Positions 42,096 through 50,296 of a stretch of 64,000 bases of DNA are shown here, piece by piece (within the stretch, counting starts at the first letter, position 1; each line of letters starts with the position of its first letter). Source of the DNA: Microbaculum sp051390635 (GTDB taxonomy: Bacteria; Pseudomonadota; Alphaproteobacteria; Rhizobiales; Tepidamorphaceae); contig NZ_JBPODT010000002.1 in the NCBI RefSeq assembly GCF_051390635.1, positions 806,001 through 870,000 on the forward strand, read 5' to 3'. The notes under the pieces were generated by a model. That model saw nothing but the letters and a program-made list of their open reading frames with translations, had not been told where the DNA came from and searched no databases. The translations under genes were made by a program, and so were the position numbers.

Positions 42096-44045
42096 TTACT
42101 GCGGCGGTGCCATCCCAATTTCGAGGGTCTGTCCGCTAACGACTGTGAAGGCCCGGTTCGCCGTCTTGTCGCCAACGATCAGTCGGGCTTCGTAGTCGCC
42201 CGGCGCCAGCACGTAGCTGACGTCTTCGCGAGTCGTCGCGCCGATCTGCTTGCCGGCCGCATCGTCGATTTCCCAGCGAATCCGCTCCCCGGGGGTGCCG
42301 TCCACGGAGAAACGGACGAAGCCGGCCTGCTGTTCGATCGTAATTTCCGAAAGCTGGCCGGCCGGGACGCTAACGTCCGTCTCGGAAACGACGTTCTGGC
42401 TCCCCAGCCGGGCTATGACGCGATAGCTGCCGGCGGGCAACCGTAGCACCGGCTCCGGTCTGGCCGTTGCGGAGATTTTCTTACGCTTTCCGGACAGATC
42501 CTTCGTTGCCGATTCGATTTCGTAGCGGAAACCGGCATCGGGAATGGCACCGGACAGGCCCGCGACCTGGGTGGACAGTTTCAGTGCTCCGAGTTCCATC
42601 ACGATGGTGCGCTCGGTGCGCTGGTTGGCCGCGACCTCGACCTCGGTCGATGCCTCCGCCTCACCGGATCGTGCGACCACCAGGTACTTTCCGGCGGGCA
42701 GGCCGAATTCCGCGACGTCCCGGGCGGACCGGGTCACTTCCTTGCGTTTGCCCGACAGGTCGGCGCTGGCCTCGTAGACGGTGAAGTGCATGTTGTCGAG
42801 CGGCTCGCCGCCTTCGGTGGCGGTCGCCGAGATCACCAGGATGCCGGCGCCCAGGACGAGGGTTTCCTCGGTGAGCTTTCCGGCCGCGACGGTGACCTCC
42901 TTGCCGCCGCTGGCGCTCTTGTATTTTCCTTCCAGCCAATAGGTGCCGGCCGGCACGAAGAAATCGCCCTTGGCGCTGCCGGAGCGGGCGATCTCCTGGC
43001 GCTTCCCCTGCAGGTCCTTTTCGCTGCCGTAGAGGGTCCAATACGCCTCTTCCAGCGGTTGGGCGCCTTCCGAGGGTACCGCGACAGAAGTTAGGCGGCC
43101 GGCGCCGAGGACGAATATTTCGTCGGCCACGGCGCCTTCGGGCACCTCGATCTCGCGGGCCTGCTTGGCCTGCTTGTAGGAGACCTCGACCCAGTACTTG
43201 CCGGGCGGAACCTCGAGCGTCGCCACCGGACTGCCACTGCGCTTCACTTCCTGGCGCTTGCCGTTCTCGTCGGCTTCCGCCTCGTAGATCACCCAGTACG
43301 GGCCGGACGACAGCACCTCGGCGCCTTCGGCGGGAACGGCGGAAAGCTTGAGATTCGGGCCGGTCTGCGCCGGTTCCGGAGCCGGTTCGGGCGCGGTTTC
43401 GGGTTCGGCGGCGGCAACCTCGCGCACCGCGGTGTCGAGCGCGTCGGTCAGTTCGCCGGCGTTGCGCGCCTGGAAGAACTGCCCGCCGGTGCGCTCGGCA
43501 AGGCAGGAGAAGCTGGCGGCTTCCTCGGCGCTCACGTCGAAGCCAACGACGTGGACGGTGAAGTCGACTCCGGCGGCTTCAAGGTCGGCGGCGAGTCGGC
43601 AAGGGTCGGCATTGCAGGTCTCGATGCCGTCGGAGACCAGGATCACGGTCGACGGCACGTCGCTGTAGCGCAGTTCCTCCGCGGCGCGGCGCACGGCCTC
43701 CGTCAGCGGCGTCTTGCCCTTCGGCTTGATCGCGTCGATCACCGACATGTAGCGCGCGGGATCGACCGGCCCGACCGGGATCACGGTTTCGATGTCGCCG
43801 CAATCACCTTCCGAGCGATGGCCGTAGGCGATCACGCCGAGGCTCATGTCAGCGGGAATGTCGCCGAGCACGTCGCGCACCACGTCGCGGGCGATGACGA
43901 TCTTGTTCTTGCCGTCGATCTGCCCCCACATGCTGTTGGAGGCGTCGAGCACCAGCATCACGTTGCGCTGTTCGGCGTGGGCGGTGGGAAGAAAAACGAG
44001 AGCGGTGAAAAGAAACAACGAAAATGCGAAGATTCGTTTGAACAT
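42096..44045 (-). CDS. Secreted VWA-domain protein with five copies of an ~85-residue module
   Basis: A 649-residue exported protein: signal peptide (AFSLFLFTALVFLPTAHA, cleavage near 24), then a VWA domain (about 28-205) with a complete MIDAS pattern D34-x-S36-x-S38, T112 and D139 (VSDGIET). A Glu/Pro-Ala linker (210-230) leads into five tandem modules to the end. Four of the five carry a GKR(Q/K) turn followed by a Y-x-V/E strand (for example PPGKYWVEVSYK). It probably binds divalent metal and a ligand in the periplasm or at the surface. It lies 161 bases upstream of the partner gene on the same strand, so the two are likely one operon. No export ATPase or secretion genes are near. Confidence 0.82.
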   Translation of the reverse strand: MFKRIFAFSLFLFTALVFLPTAHAEQRNVMLVLDASNSMWGQIDGKNKIVIARDVVRDVLGDIPADMSLGVIAYGHRSEGDCGDIETVIPVGPVDPARYMSVIDAIKPKGKTPLTEAVRRAAEELRYSDVPSTVILVSDGIETCNADPCRLAADLEAAGVDFTVHVVGFDVSAEEAASFSCLAERTGGQFFQARNAGELTDALDTAVREVAAAEPETAPEPAPEPAQTGPNLKLSAVPAEGAEVLSSGPYWVIYEAEADENGKRQEVKRSGSPVATLEVPPGKYWVEVSYKQAKQAREIEVPEGAVADEIFVLGAGRLTSVAVPSEGAQPLEEAYWTLYGSEKDLQGKRQEIARSGSAKGDFFVPAGTYWLEGKYKSASGGKEVTVAAGKLTEETLVLGAGILVISATATEGGEPLDNMHFTVYEASADLSGKRKEVTRSARDVAEFGLPAGKYLVVARSGEAEASTEVEVAANQRTERTIVMELGALKLSTQVAGLSGAIPDAGFRYEIESATKDLSGKRKKISATARPEPVLRLPAGSYRVIARLGSQNVVSETDVSVPAGQLSEITIEQQAGFVRFSVDGTPGERIRWEIDDAAGKQIGATTREDVSYVLAPGDYEARLIVGDKTANRAFTVVSGQTLEIGMAPPQ

Positions 44046-44164
44046 TGCTTTGGAAATCCCGATCTGAGCGCGCTACAAAATCGAAACCTGTCGAAAGACT
44101 GCCGGTACAGGTTCACGCAACGATACCTTGCGCCGGCCCCCAGAAGAAGAGCCGCCCCACGGTT

Positions 44165-44746
44165 ATGAACAAGCCCAATACCGATTTGATGACATATCTG
44201 TCGACCCGCCGGTCGATTCCCTCGGCGAAACTGGTCGCTCCCGCGCCGTCGACGGAGGAACTGGACAGGATCCTGACGGTCGCGGCGCGGGTGCCAGACC
44301 ATGGCAAGCTGGCGCCGTGGCGATTCGTCGTGATTGCGGGGGAGGCGCGGTCCGTGTTCGTCGATCGGCTGATGGCGATCTGGCGCGCCACTCATCCCGA
44401 CGCGTCCGCCGAGGCCGAGGCCGTCGAGCGCGGCAAGAGGACGGGCGGACCGCTCGTGGTGGCGGTGATCTCGCGTACGAGCGACCACCCCAAGGTGCCC
44501 GCCTGGGAGCAGGAGCTGTCGGCCGGGGCCGCGTGCATGAACCTGCTTCATGCCGCCCACGCCAGCGGCTATGCCGGCCAGTGGCTGACAGGGTGGCCGG
44601 CGTTCGATGCCGATGTGGCGACGTTGCTCGCGGTGGAAGCCAACGAGCGGATCGCCGGATTCGTCTATATCGGCACGCCGGCCGAACCGCCGAGCGAGCG
44701 CGACCGGCCCGATCTGTCCAGGATCGTCACCGAGTGGCGGGGCTGA
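44165..44746 (+). CDS. Nitroreductase family protein (YdjA-like)
   Basis: A 193-residue FMN-binding nitroreductase. Features: STRRSIPSAKL near the N-terminus for FMN phosphate contact, ARVPDHGKLAPWRF (YdjA/TdcF-like substrate loop), and GAACMNLLHAAHASGYAGQWLTGWPAFD near the C-terminal part. It belongs to the small, single-domain group with unknown substrate. The frame is open to 44045, but ATG at 44165 matches the family. The HAD gene starts one base after its stop. Confidence 0.87.
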   Translation: MNKPNTDLMTYLSTRRSIPSAKLVAPAPSTEELDRILTVAARVPDHGKLAPWRFVVIAGEARSVFVDRLMAIWRATHPDASAEAEAVERGKRTGGPLVVAVISRTSDHPKVPAWEQELSAGAACMNLLHAAHASGYAGQWLTGWPAFDADVATLLAVEANERIAGFVYIGTPAEPPSERDRPDLSRIVTEWRG

Positions 44747-44747
44747 C

Positions 44748-45464
44748 ATGAGGCGGCGGCGCCGGATTCGCGGCGTATTGCTCGACAAGGACGGCACGCT
44801 GATCGACTGCGACGCCACCTGGGCGCCGGTTATCCGCCACCTTGCGGTCGAGCTCGCCCCACCGGGCGATCCAGTGGAACTGGTCGAAGCCGCCGGCCTC
44901 GACCGCGAAACCGGGCGCCTGAAGGCGGGGTCGATCTGGGCGGCCGGCTCGACCCGCGATCTCGTCCGGTTGTGGTGGCCCTCTGCCGGGGTGGAGGAGG
45001 CGCGCGACCTGGCGGTACGGATCGACGCGATATGCGCTGCCAAGGGCCCAGAAAACGTGGTGCCTCTGCTGGATCTACACGCCTTGATTCGCGATTTGCG
45101 CGAGCGCGGGCTGGATGTCGGTATCGCCACCAACGATTCCACGATCGCCTTGGCGGCCTTCATCGACAAACTGGGGCTGACCGGTCGGATCGAACACCTG
45201 ATCGGCTACGACAGCGTCGCCCGGCCGAAGCCGGAGGCGGACATGGTCCATGCCTTTTGCGATGCGGCCGGATTACATCCGGGCGAGGTGGCCGTTGTCG
45301 GCGACAATACCCATGACCTGGAGATGGCGCGGGCGGCCGGCGCGGGCTGGGCCGTCGGTGTGCTGACGGGCACGAGCGACAGGGCGCATCTCGAACCGCA
45401 TGCCGACGTCATACTCGAAGGCGTGTCGGACCTGGTGGCGTGGCTTGAAAGGACGAACGGCTGA
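44748..45464 (+). CDS. HAD-superfamily phosphatase (phosphoglycolate-phosphatase-like)
   Basis: A 238-residue HAD hydrolase. Motif I is LLDKDGTLID (D-x-D at about 12-14), motif II is ATNDST near 128, the lysine of motif III lies in RPKPEAD, and motif IV is GDNTHD. The cap is a helical C1 domain (residues ~25-100). Substrate is unknown; phosphoglycolate or nucleotide are typical. It starts one base after the nitroreductase stop, so the two are translationally coupled. Confidence 0.87.
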   Translation: MRRRRRIRGVLLDKDGTLIDCDATWAPVIRHLAVELAPPGDPVELVEAAGLDRETGRLKAGSIWAAGSTRDLVRLWWPSAGVEEARDLAVRIDAICAAKGPENVVPLLDLHALIRDLRERGLDVGIATNDSTIALAAFIDKLGLTGRIEHLIGYDSVARPKPEADMVHAFCDAAGLHPGEVAVVGDNTHDLEMARAAGAGWAVGVLTGTSDRAHLEPHADVILEGVSDLVAWLERTNG

Positions 45465-45541
45465 CCGGCTTCGTCCACAGCCGTGAGAGAGCGATACCGG
45501 GCGGATTTGCGGTTTCCGGCGAACGGACTAGTTTCAGTGGC

Positions 45542-45979
45542 ATGACCGTCAACCTGATCAAGCTGTGCGTCGGCGCGGAGTCCGTCGAGGACCTGACGGG
45601 CTGGATCGCCGAACGTCTCGCCGACAAGCAGAGACGCGGCATTCCTACCGAACAGATCCATGTCACGCGCATGACCCCGAAGCGGCATGACGATATCCTG
45701 GACGGAGGGTCGCTGTATTGGGTGATCAAAGGCATCATCCAGTGCCGTCAGCGCATATTGGAACTGCGCCCGGTGACCGGAGAGGACGGCGTGGCCCGCT
45801 GCGGCATCGTTCTCGATCCCGATGTGCGGCTGGTCGAACCGCGCCCGCGTGGCGCTTTCCAGGGCTGGCGCTATCTTGACGCCAGGGACGCGCCGCCGGA
45901 TCTCGGGACCAAGACGAGCGGCATAGCCGAAATGCCGGCCGCGATGCGCCGGGAGCTTGTGGAACTGGGCCTGCTTTAG
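45542..45979 (+). CDS. DUF1489 family protein
   Basis: A 145-residue cytoplasmic protein with the DUF1489 pattern: MTVNLIKLCVGAESVEDL at the N-terminus, HVTRMTPKRHDDILDGGSLYW, VIKGIIQCRQRI and a C-terminal MPAAMRRELVELGLL. The family is confined mainly to alphaproteobacteria; role unknown. It is in tandem with the VWA and J-protein genes downstream, 101 bases from the next start. Confidence 0.85.
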   Translation: MTVNLIKLCVGAESVEDLTGWIAERLADKQRRGIPTEQIHVTRMTPKRHDDILDGGSLYWVIKGIIQCRQRILELRPVTGEDGVARCGIVLDPDVRLVEPRPRGAFQGWRYLDARDAPPDLGTKTSGIAEMPAAMRRELVELGLL

Positions 45980-46080
45980 GCCTTTCCGAGGCTGCGAACC
46001 GGCCTCGGTTGCGATTTCGGCGCGACGCGCCAAATTTACTAGGGTAGCGAAGCGATTGCCCCGGGAGGCAGCAAAGAGTC

Positions 46081-46815
46081 ATGTCGGGGGAACGAAAGAG
46101 CCCTGTAGCCCGCGAGGAAGGCGGAAAGATCAAGGAGGCGAGCACGCGCTCCGAGATCGACACGTTCCTGAAGCAGGCGCGTACGCTGACGCCCGCCAAC
46201 ACCGGCGGCGCGCGCGGTCGTCTGATCTTCGCCCTGGACGCCACCATGAGCCGGCAGCCGACCTGGGACTCCGCCTGCCAGCTTCAGGCGGAGATGTTCA
46301 ACGAGACGGCCCAGATCGGCGGCCTGGACGTGCAGCTTCTCTATTTCCGTGGCTTCAACGAGTGCCGCGCGAGCCGTTGGGTCAGCGATCCCAAGGCGCT
46401 CGCCGACCTGATGACGCGGATCGATTGCCGCGGTGGCCACACCCAGATCCGCAAGGCGCTGGCGCACGTGCGCAACGAGTCCCGCAAGAAGTCCGTCCAG
46501 GCGCTCGTCTACATCGGTGACTGCATGGAGGAATCCATCGACGACCTGTGCGCCGTCGCCGGCGAGATCGGCATGACCGGCACCCGCGCCTTCATGTTCC
46601 ATGAAGGCCGCGATGCGATCGCCGAGAAGGCGTTCCGCGAGATCGCACGGTTGACCAACGGCGCCTATTGCCGGTTCGACGCCGGATCGGCACAGCACCT
46701 GCGCGAGCTGCTGGCGGCGGTCGCCGTCTATGCGGCCGGCGGCCGGGCGGCCCTGGTCGATTATGGCCGGAAGGGCGGCGGTCAGGCCCGTTTGCTCCTC
46801 GAACAGATGCGCTGA
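46081..46815 (+). CDS. VWA-like protein paired with a J-protein
   Basis: A 244-residue soluble protein with no signal peptide. A VWA-like fold is indicated by the strand RGRLIFALDATMSR (D53-x-T55-x-S57, a variant MIDAS), strand QLLYFRGFNEC, DCRGGHTQIRKAL, and ALVYIGDCMEES. Its role is unknown; VWA proteins near chaperones often act in complex assembly. It is 12 bases before the J-protein gene. AAAGAG-type and GGGAGG sites precede the ATG. Confidence 0.75.
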   Translation: MSGERKSPVAREEGGKIKEASTRSEIDTFLKQARTLTPANTGGARGRLIFALDATMSRQPTWDSACQLQAEMFNETAQIGGLDVQLLYFRGFNECRASRWVSDPKALADLMTRIDCRGGHTQIRKALAHVRNESRKKSVQALVYIGDCMEESIDDLCAVAGEIGMTGTRAFMFHEGRDAIAEKAFREIARLTNGAYCRFDAGSAQHLRELLAAVAVYAAGGRAALVDYGRKGGGQARLLLEQMR

Positions 46816-46827
46816 GGCGAGCCGGGT

Positions 46828-47544
46828 ATGGGGCCGTTTCTCCTAGGTCTGATCGGACTGATCCTGCTGGTGATCGCTGCGAATGCCTTCACCAAGGCCA
46901 ACCCGGCGACGCTCGCGGCAGGTCTGCGCAAGGGCGTGGCCGGGGCCTTGCTGCTCGCCGCGGTCGGCCTCGCGCTGCTGGGCCGCTGGCAGCTTGCCGC
47001 GCCGCTGGCGATTGTCGGGTTCTCGCTGTTCGGGTTCGGCGGGAATCCGTTCGCTGGGCTCGGGTCGCGCGCGAACCGGTCGGCCGGCCAGACCTCGACC
47101 GTGCGGTCTCCCTGGCTGGAGATGACCCTCGATCACGACAGCGGACGCATGGAGGGCACAGTGCTGCGCGGGCAGTACGCGGGAAGCCCGCTTGAATCGC
47201 TTGAGGTCGATACGCTGCTGGACATGCTGTCCGAGCTCGACGACGCGGAGAGCCGGCAGCTACTCGAAGCGTATCTGGACCGCCGGGCGCCCGGTTGGAG
47301 TGAAGACGGAGAGACTGACGCGGCAGCGGGGGCGGGCGGACCGCGAAGTACCGGGCCAATGACGGCGGAGGAGGCCTATAAGGTGCTGGGCATTGAGCCT
47401 GGGGCCGGCGAGGCCGAGATCCGGCGAGCGCACAAGGAGCTCATGATGAAGCTCCATCCCGACCGGGGCGGTTCGACCTACCTTGCCGCGAAGATCAACG
47501 AGGCCAAGGAGTTTCTGCTTGGCAAACATCGCCGCCGCTCCTGA
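46828..47544 (+). CDS. Membrane-anchored J-domain protein (DnaJ-like, DjlA-type layout)
   Basis: A 238-residue protein. Two hydrophobic segments near the N-terminus (about 3-18 and 32-65), a middle part with a TerB-like look (LDMLSELDDAESRQLLEAYLDRR, about 128-150), and a C-terminal J domain (about 180-236) with the HPD motif in LHPDRGG near 210. It should recruit and stimulate a DnaK at the membrane. It starts 12 bases after the VWA-like gene. It converges on the carboxypeptidase gene with five bases between ends. Confidence 0.85.
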   Translation: MGPFLLGLIGLILLVIAANAFTKANPATLAAGLRKGVAGALLLAAVGLALLGRWQLAAPLAIVGFSLFGFGGNPFAGLGSRANRSAGQTSTVRSPWLEMTLDHDSGRMEGTVLRGQYAGSPLESLEVDTLLDMLSELDDAESRQLLEAYLDRRAPGWSEDGETDAAAGAGGPRSTGPMTAEEAYKVLGIEPGAGEAEIRRAHKELMMKLHPDRGGSTYLAAKINEAKEFLLGKHRRRS

Positions 47545-47549
47545 CCCGG

Positions 47550-48950
47550 TCAATTGCGCGCCGGGAAGCAGCCGAACGACCGCTGCTTGAGCTGGGAGCA
47601 GGCGCCTTCAGCGCTCAGTCTGTCGAATCCGGCGAAGCGGGCGCGCCACAGGGTCTCGCCGTTCTTCTCGATTGTCTCCGTGAAGGCCTTCGCCGACGCC
47701 AGCGCCGTGGGGGCCGTGGACTTGGCCCTCTGCAGCGTGTCTAGCGCCAGCTGACGGTCGTTGAAGGCGCCGATCTGGATCACCCAGCCGCCCGCGGTGG
47801 CCATCGAGACGGTCGCCAGTTCCGGAACGTCCGAGCTCGTGTCGCCCTGGTCGACTTCGGTGGCCGGCTGTTCCTGGATCGGCTGCTCGATCAGCGCGAC
47901 CATCGCGTTGCTGTCCAGCGGCATCGGCTTGCCGGCCATGCCGGCCGTCACCAGCGTTCCGGGAACCGTGGTAGAGGGCACCAGCATTCGGGGCGCAGGC
48001 ACGGCCTGCATCGCGGTCGCCGACACCGGAAGCGAGGCTTGGTCGGGCCGGGTGCGCGGCAGCGGCGCGTTGGCGAACATGATCGCGCCACCCTTCGAGG
48101 CAATACGGATGTTCTTTTCGAGGATGTCGCGCATGTGGGCATCGCGGCTGGACCCGGTACGGCCGCCCATGACGACGCCAATGATGTGGCGGCCGTCACG
48201 GCGCATCGAAGAGACCAGGTTGAATCCGGAGGCGCGGATATAGCCGGTCTTCATGCCGTCGACGCCCTTCACACGGCCGAGCAGCTTGTTGTGGTTGCCA
48301 TAGGTGCGTCCCTTCCACGTGAAGGAGCGCGTCTGGAAATAGCTGTAGTACTGCGGAAAGCGCCGCTGGGTCTGGATCGCCAGCGTCGCCATGTCGCGCG
48401 CCGTCGTATACTGCCCGGAATCCGGCAGGCCGTGCGGATTGCGGAAGTTGGACTTGCGCATCCCCATGGCGTGGGCGGTGCGCGTCATGCGGAGGGCGAA
48501 GGCGGCAACCGAGCCGCCGAGGTTTTCCGCCACCACGACCGCGACGTCGTTGGCCGACTTGGTCACCAGGGCGCGGATCGCCTGGTCCACGGTGATCGTC
48601 TCGCCGGGGCGAACGCCGATTTTCGACGGCGCCTGGTTCGCGGCGTTCTGGGAAACCTTGAGCGGGGTATCGAAGCGAATGCGACCGGCTTCGACATCCT
48701 CGAGCATCAGGTAGATCGTCATGATCTTGGTGAGCGACGCGGGATAGCGCCGGTCATCGGCGTAGCGCGAGAAAAGCACGTGACCGTTGGCGGCGTCGAT
48801 GACGAATGCCGCGTAGCGTTCTTCCGCGCCGGCCGGCTGCGCGGACAGCAGACTGGTCGCGACCGTCGCCGCGCCGATACCCGCCGCTACGCCGATGCCC
48901 AATGTGAACAACTTGATTGTCGTCCGGATACGCCGGAGTACGCCGATCAT
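47550..48950 (-). CDS. D-alanyl-D-alanine carboxypeptidase with C-terminal SPOR domain (DacF-like)
   Basis: A 466-residue low-molecular-weight PBP (S11 family). A signal/anchor segment (LGIGVAAGIGAATVATSLL, about 17-35) is followed by the catalytic domain with S72-x-x-K75 (SLTK), S132-x-N134 (SAND) and K234-T-G. A long Pro-rich linker (about 300-380) leads to a SPOR domain (~385-466) that binds denuded glycan at division sites. It trims pentapeptides of peptidoglycan. The frame is open to 49109, but the start at 48950 gives the signal. Confidence 0.92.
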   Translation of the reverse strand: MIGVLRRIRTTIKLFTLGIGVAAGIGAATVATSLLSAQPAGAEERYAAFVIDAANGHVLFSRYADDRRYPASLTKIMTIYLMLEDVEAGRIRFDTPLKVSQNAANQAPSKIGVRPGETITVDQAIRALVTKSANDVAVVVAENLGGSVAAFALRMTRTAHAMGMRKSNFRNPHGLPDSGQYTTARDMATLAIQTQRRFPQYYSYFQTRSFTWKGRTYGNHNKLLGRVKGVDGMKTGYIRASGFNLVSSMRRDGRHIIGVVMGGRTGSSRDAHMRDILEKNIRIASKGGAIMFANAPLPRTRPDQASLPVSATAMQAVPAPRMLVPSTTVPGTLVTAGMAGKPMPLDSNAMVALIEQPIQEQPATEVDQGDTSSDVPELATVSMATAGGWVIQIGAFNDRQLALDTLQRAKSTAPTALASAKAFTETIEKNGETLWRARFAGFDRLSAEGACSQLKQRSFGCFPARN

Positions 48951-49230
48951 CGATCGATCTCCATTCCGCTGAGCCGGTACCTCTACGCGAGGCCTGCTGC
49001 CACGCGACGCTGACGTCCGGTTCGTGTCGGCCGCCGCGTATGACGGACGCCTTTTGCGGAATCCCCACACCCACGCAATCGACCCGTTTACACCGTGCGA
49101 ATGCAGCAATTCTGCGGCCGTCCCTGCTTTTGATGCCTGTTACGGTCGCTAAGCTATAAACGATCCAGTTAGGAAACCGTAAAGCAAGTTGGACCAAGAC
49201 GGGTGCCGCTACGGCGTCCGGGGTTTCCGG
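48951..49230. other. Intergenic region upstream of the carboxypeptidase gene
   Basis: Holds the carboxypeptidase leader and promoter, read leftward. I see no gene with codon-use support here; short ORFs on both strands lack ribosome sites. The phasin control region begins right of 49230. Confidence 0.4.
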
Positions 49231-49235
49231 ATTTG

Positions 49236-49294
49236 TGCAGTGCAAAAAAATATTGACAAATATGCTGCGCTGCATATATCGTGATTGCAATGCA
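49236..49294. promoter_or_regulatory. Triple TGCNNNGCA operator of the phasin gene
   Basis: Three 9-base sites of the form TGC-NNN-GCA: TGCAGTGCA (49236-49244), TGCGCTGCA (49266-49274) and TGCAATGCA (49286-49294). The middle one lies between the -35 and -10 elements. PhaR-type repressors of alphaproteobacterial phasin and PHB genes bind TGC/GCA-rich dyads, so a PhaR-like autoregulated control is inferred. No phaR gene is in the window. Confidence 0.7.
49253..49280 (+). promoter_or_regulatory. Phasin promoter
   Basis: TTGACA (49253-49258) and TATATC (49275-49280) with a 16-base spacer: the best sigma-70-type promoter I see in the window. It overlaps one TGCNNNGCA site and is bracketed by two others. 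Confidence 0.7.
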
Positions 49295-49350
49295 CAAAGG
49301 CCGGATGCGTCCGGCCGGGAAGTCTTATCCCAGTTCTAGGAGACCCGCCC

Positions 49351-49683
49351 ATGATCAACGGTTTTGATGACATTCAGAAAATCGGCAAGGACAACATGGA
49401 CTATGCGATGAAGAGCTTCGGCTCCTTCTCCAAGGGCATGCAGTCGCTCGCCGTCGAGATGGCCGACTACTCGAAGAAGTCCTTCGAGGACAGCGCGGCC
49501 ACCATGGAGAAGCTGATGGCCGCGAAGTCCATCGACAAGGCCATGGAAATCCAGACCGACTACGTGAAGTCGAGCTATGAGGGCTTCGTCGCCCAGGCCA
49601 CGAAAGTCGGCGAGCTTTATGCCGATCTGGCCAAAGACGCCTACAAGCCCTTCGAGGGCATGGTCGCCAAGGTGTCCAAGTAA
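49351..49683 (+). CDS. Phasin family protein
   Basis: A 110-residue amphipathic, all-helical protein with a MINGFDDIQKIGKDNMDYAM start, heptad-like KKSFEDSAATMEKLMAAK and a C-terminal YADLAKDAYKPFEGMVAK. Phasins coat polyhydroxyalkanoate granules. AGGAG lies 10 bases before the ATG at 49351. It is alone in its transcription unit, with its own promoter and terminator. PHB synthase genes are not in the window. Confidence 0.9.
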   Translation: MINGFDDIQKIGKDNMDYAMKSFGSFSKGMQSLAVEMADYSKKSFEDSAATMEKLMAAKSIDKAMEIQTDYVKSSYEGFVAQATKVGELYADLAKDAYKPFEGMVAKVSK

Positions 49684-49726
49684 GGCGTTTTCGACGCAAA
49701 CCACTGCGTATTTAGTCAGCGCGTAG

Positions 49727-49757
49727 GGCCCGGCCGTTTGGTCGGGCCTTTTGCTTT
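49727..49757 (+). terminator. Rho-independent terminator after the phasin gene
   Basis: A 9-bp stem from GGCCCGGCC (49727-49735) and GGTCGGGCC (49740-49748; one G-U pair), loop GTTT, followed by TTTTGCTTTTG. It lies 43 bases after the phasin stop. Confidence 0.85.
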
Positions 49758-49912
49758 TGTGCTCCCCTCTGGAAACGGAGGCCGCTCCTTCCTAACTTAA
49801 CCATCCAGCGTCTAGCCTGTCGCACCGGCTGCTTTTACAATGGGATTCGAAGGCACCTATCGCGATTTCCCGGATCGAGGGGATGCTGACAGTTACGGGA
49901 GAGCGCACGGGA

Positions 49913-50287
49913 ATGAAGGGTATCACGCCATCTCTGGCCGAACGGCACTGGCCCCTCTACATGGCCAAGCGCGGCGGGGAGACGGATGACGAAAGCGGTA
50001 CCGGCACCGCCACCAAGACGCGGCCGAAGACCAAGAGGCCGAGCCTGTACCGGGTGCTGCTTCTGAACGACGACTACACGCCGATGGAGTTCGTCGTCCA
50101 CGTTTTGGAGCGGTTCTTTCACAAGGGCCCGGAAGAGGCGACCACCATCATGCTGCACGTGCACCACAACGGCGTGGGCGAATGCGGCGTCTATACGTAT
50201 GAAGTGGCGGAGACCAAAGTGACGCAAGTCATGGACTTTGCCCGAAAGCATCAGCATCCTTTGCAGTGCGTCATGGAGAAGAAGTAG
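49913..50287 (+). CDS. clpS: ATP-dependent Clp protease adaptor ClpS
   Basis: The adaptor delivers N-end rule substrates to ClpA. The core begins at RPSLYRVLLLNDDYTPMEFVV and ends QHPLQCVMEKK, with the N-degron pocket residues in LLNDDYTPM and the HHNGVGECGVYTYEVAETK region. The N-terminus is unclear: ATGs at 49883, 49913 and 49961 are all in frame; 49913 has GGGAGAG upstream and is given here. The first ~45 residues have no family similarity except the acidic stretch before the core. ClpA follows 9 bases after the stop. Confidence 0.9.
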   Translation: MKGITPSLAERHWPLYMAKRGGETDDESGTGTATKTRPKTKRPSLYRVLLLNDDYTPMEFVVHVLERFFHKGPEEATTIMLHVHHNGVGECGVYTYEVAETKVTQVMDFARKHQHPLQCVMEKK

Positions 50288-50296
50288 GATCGCATC

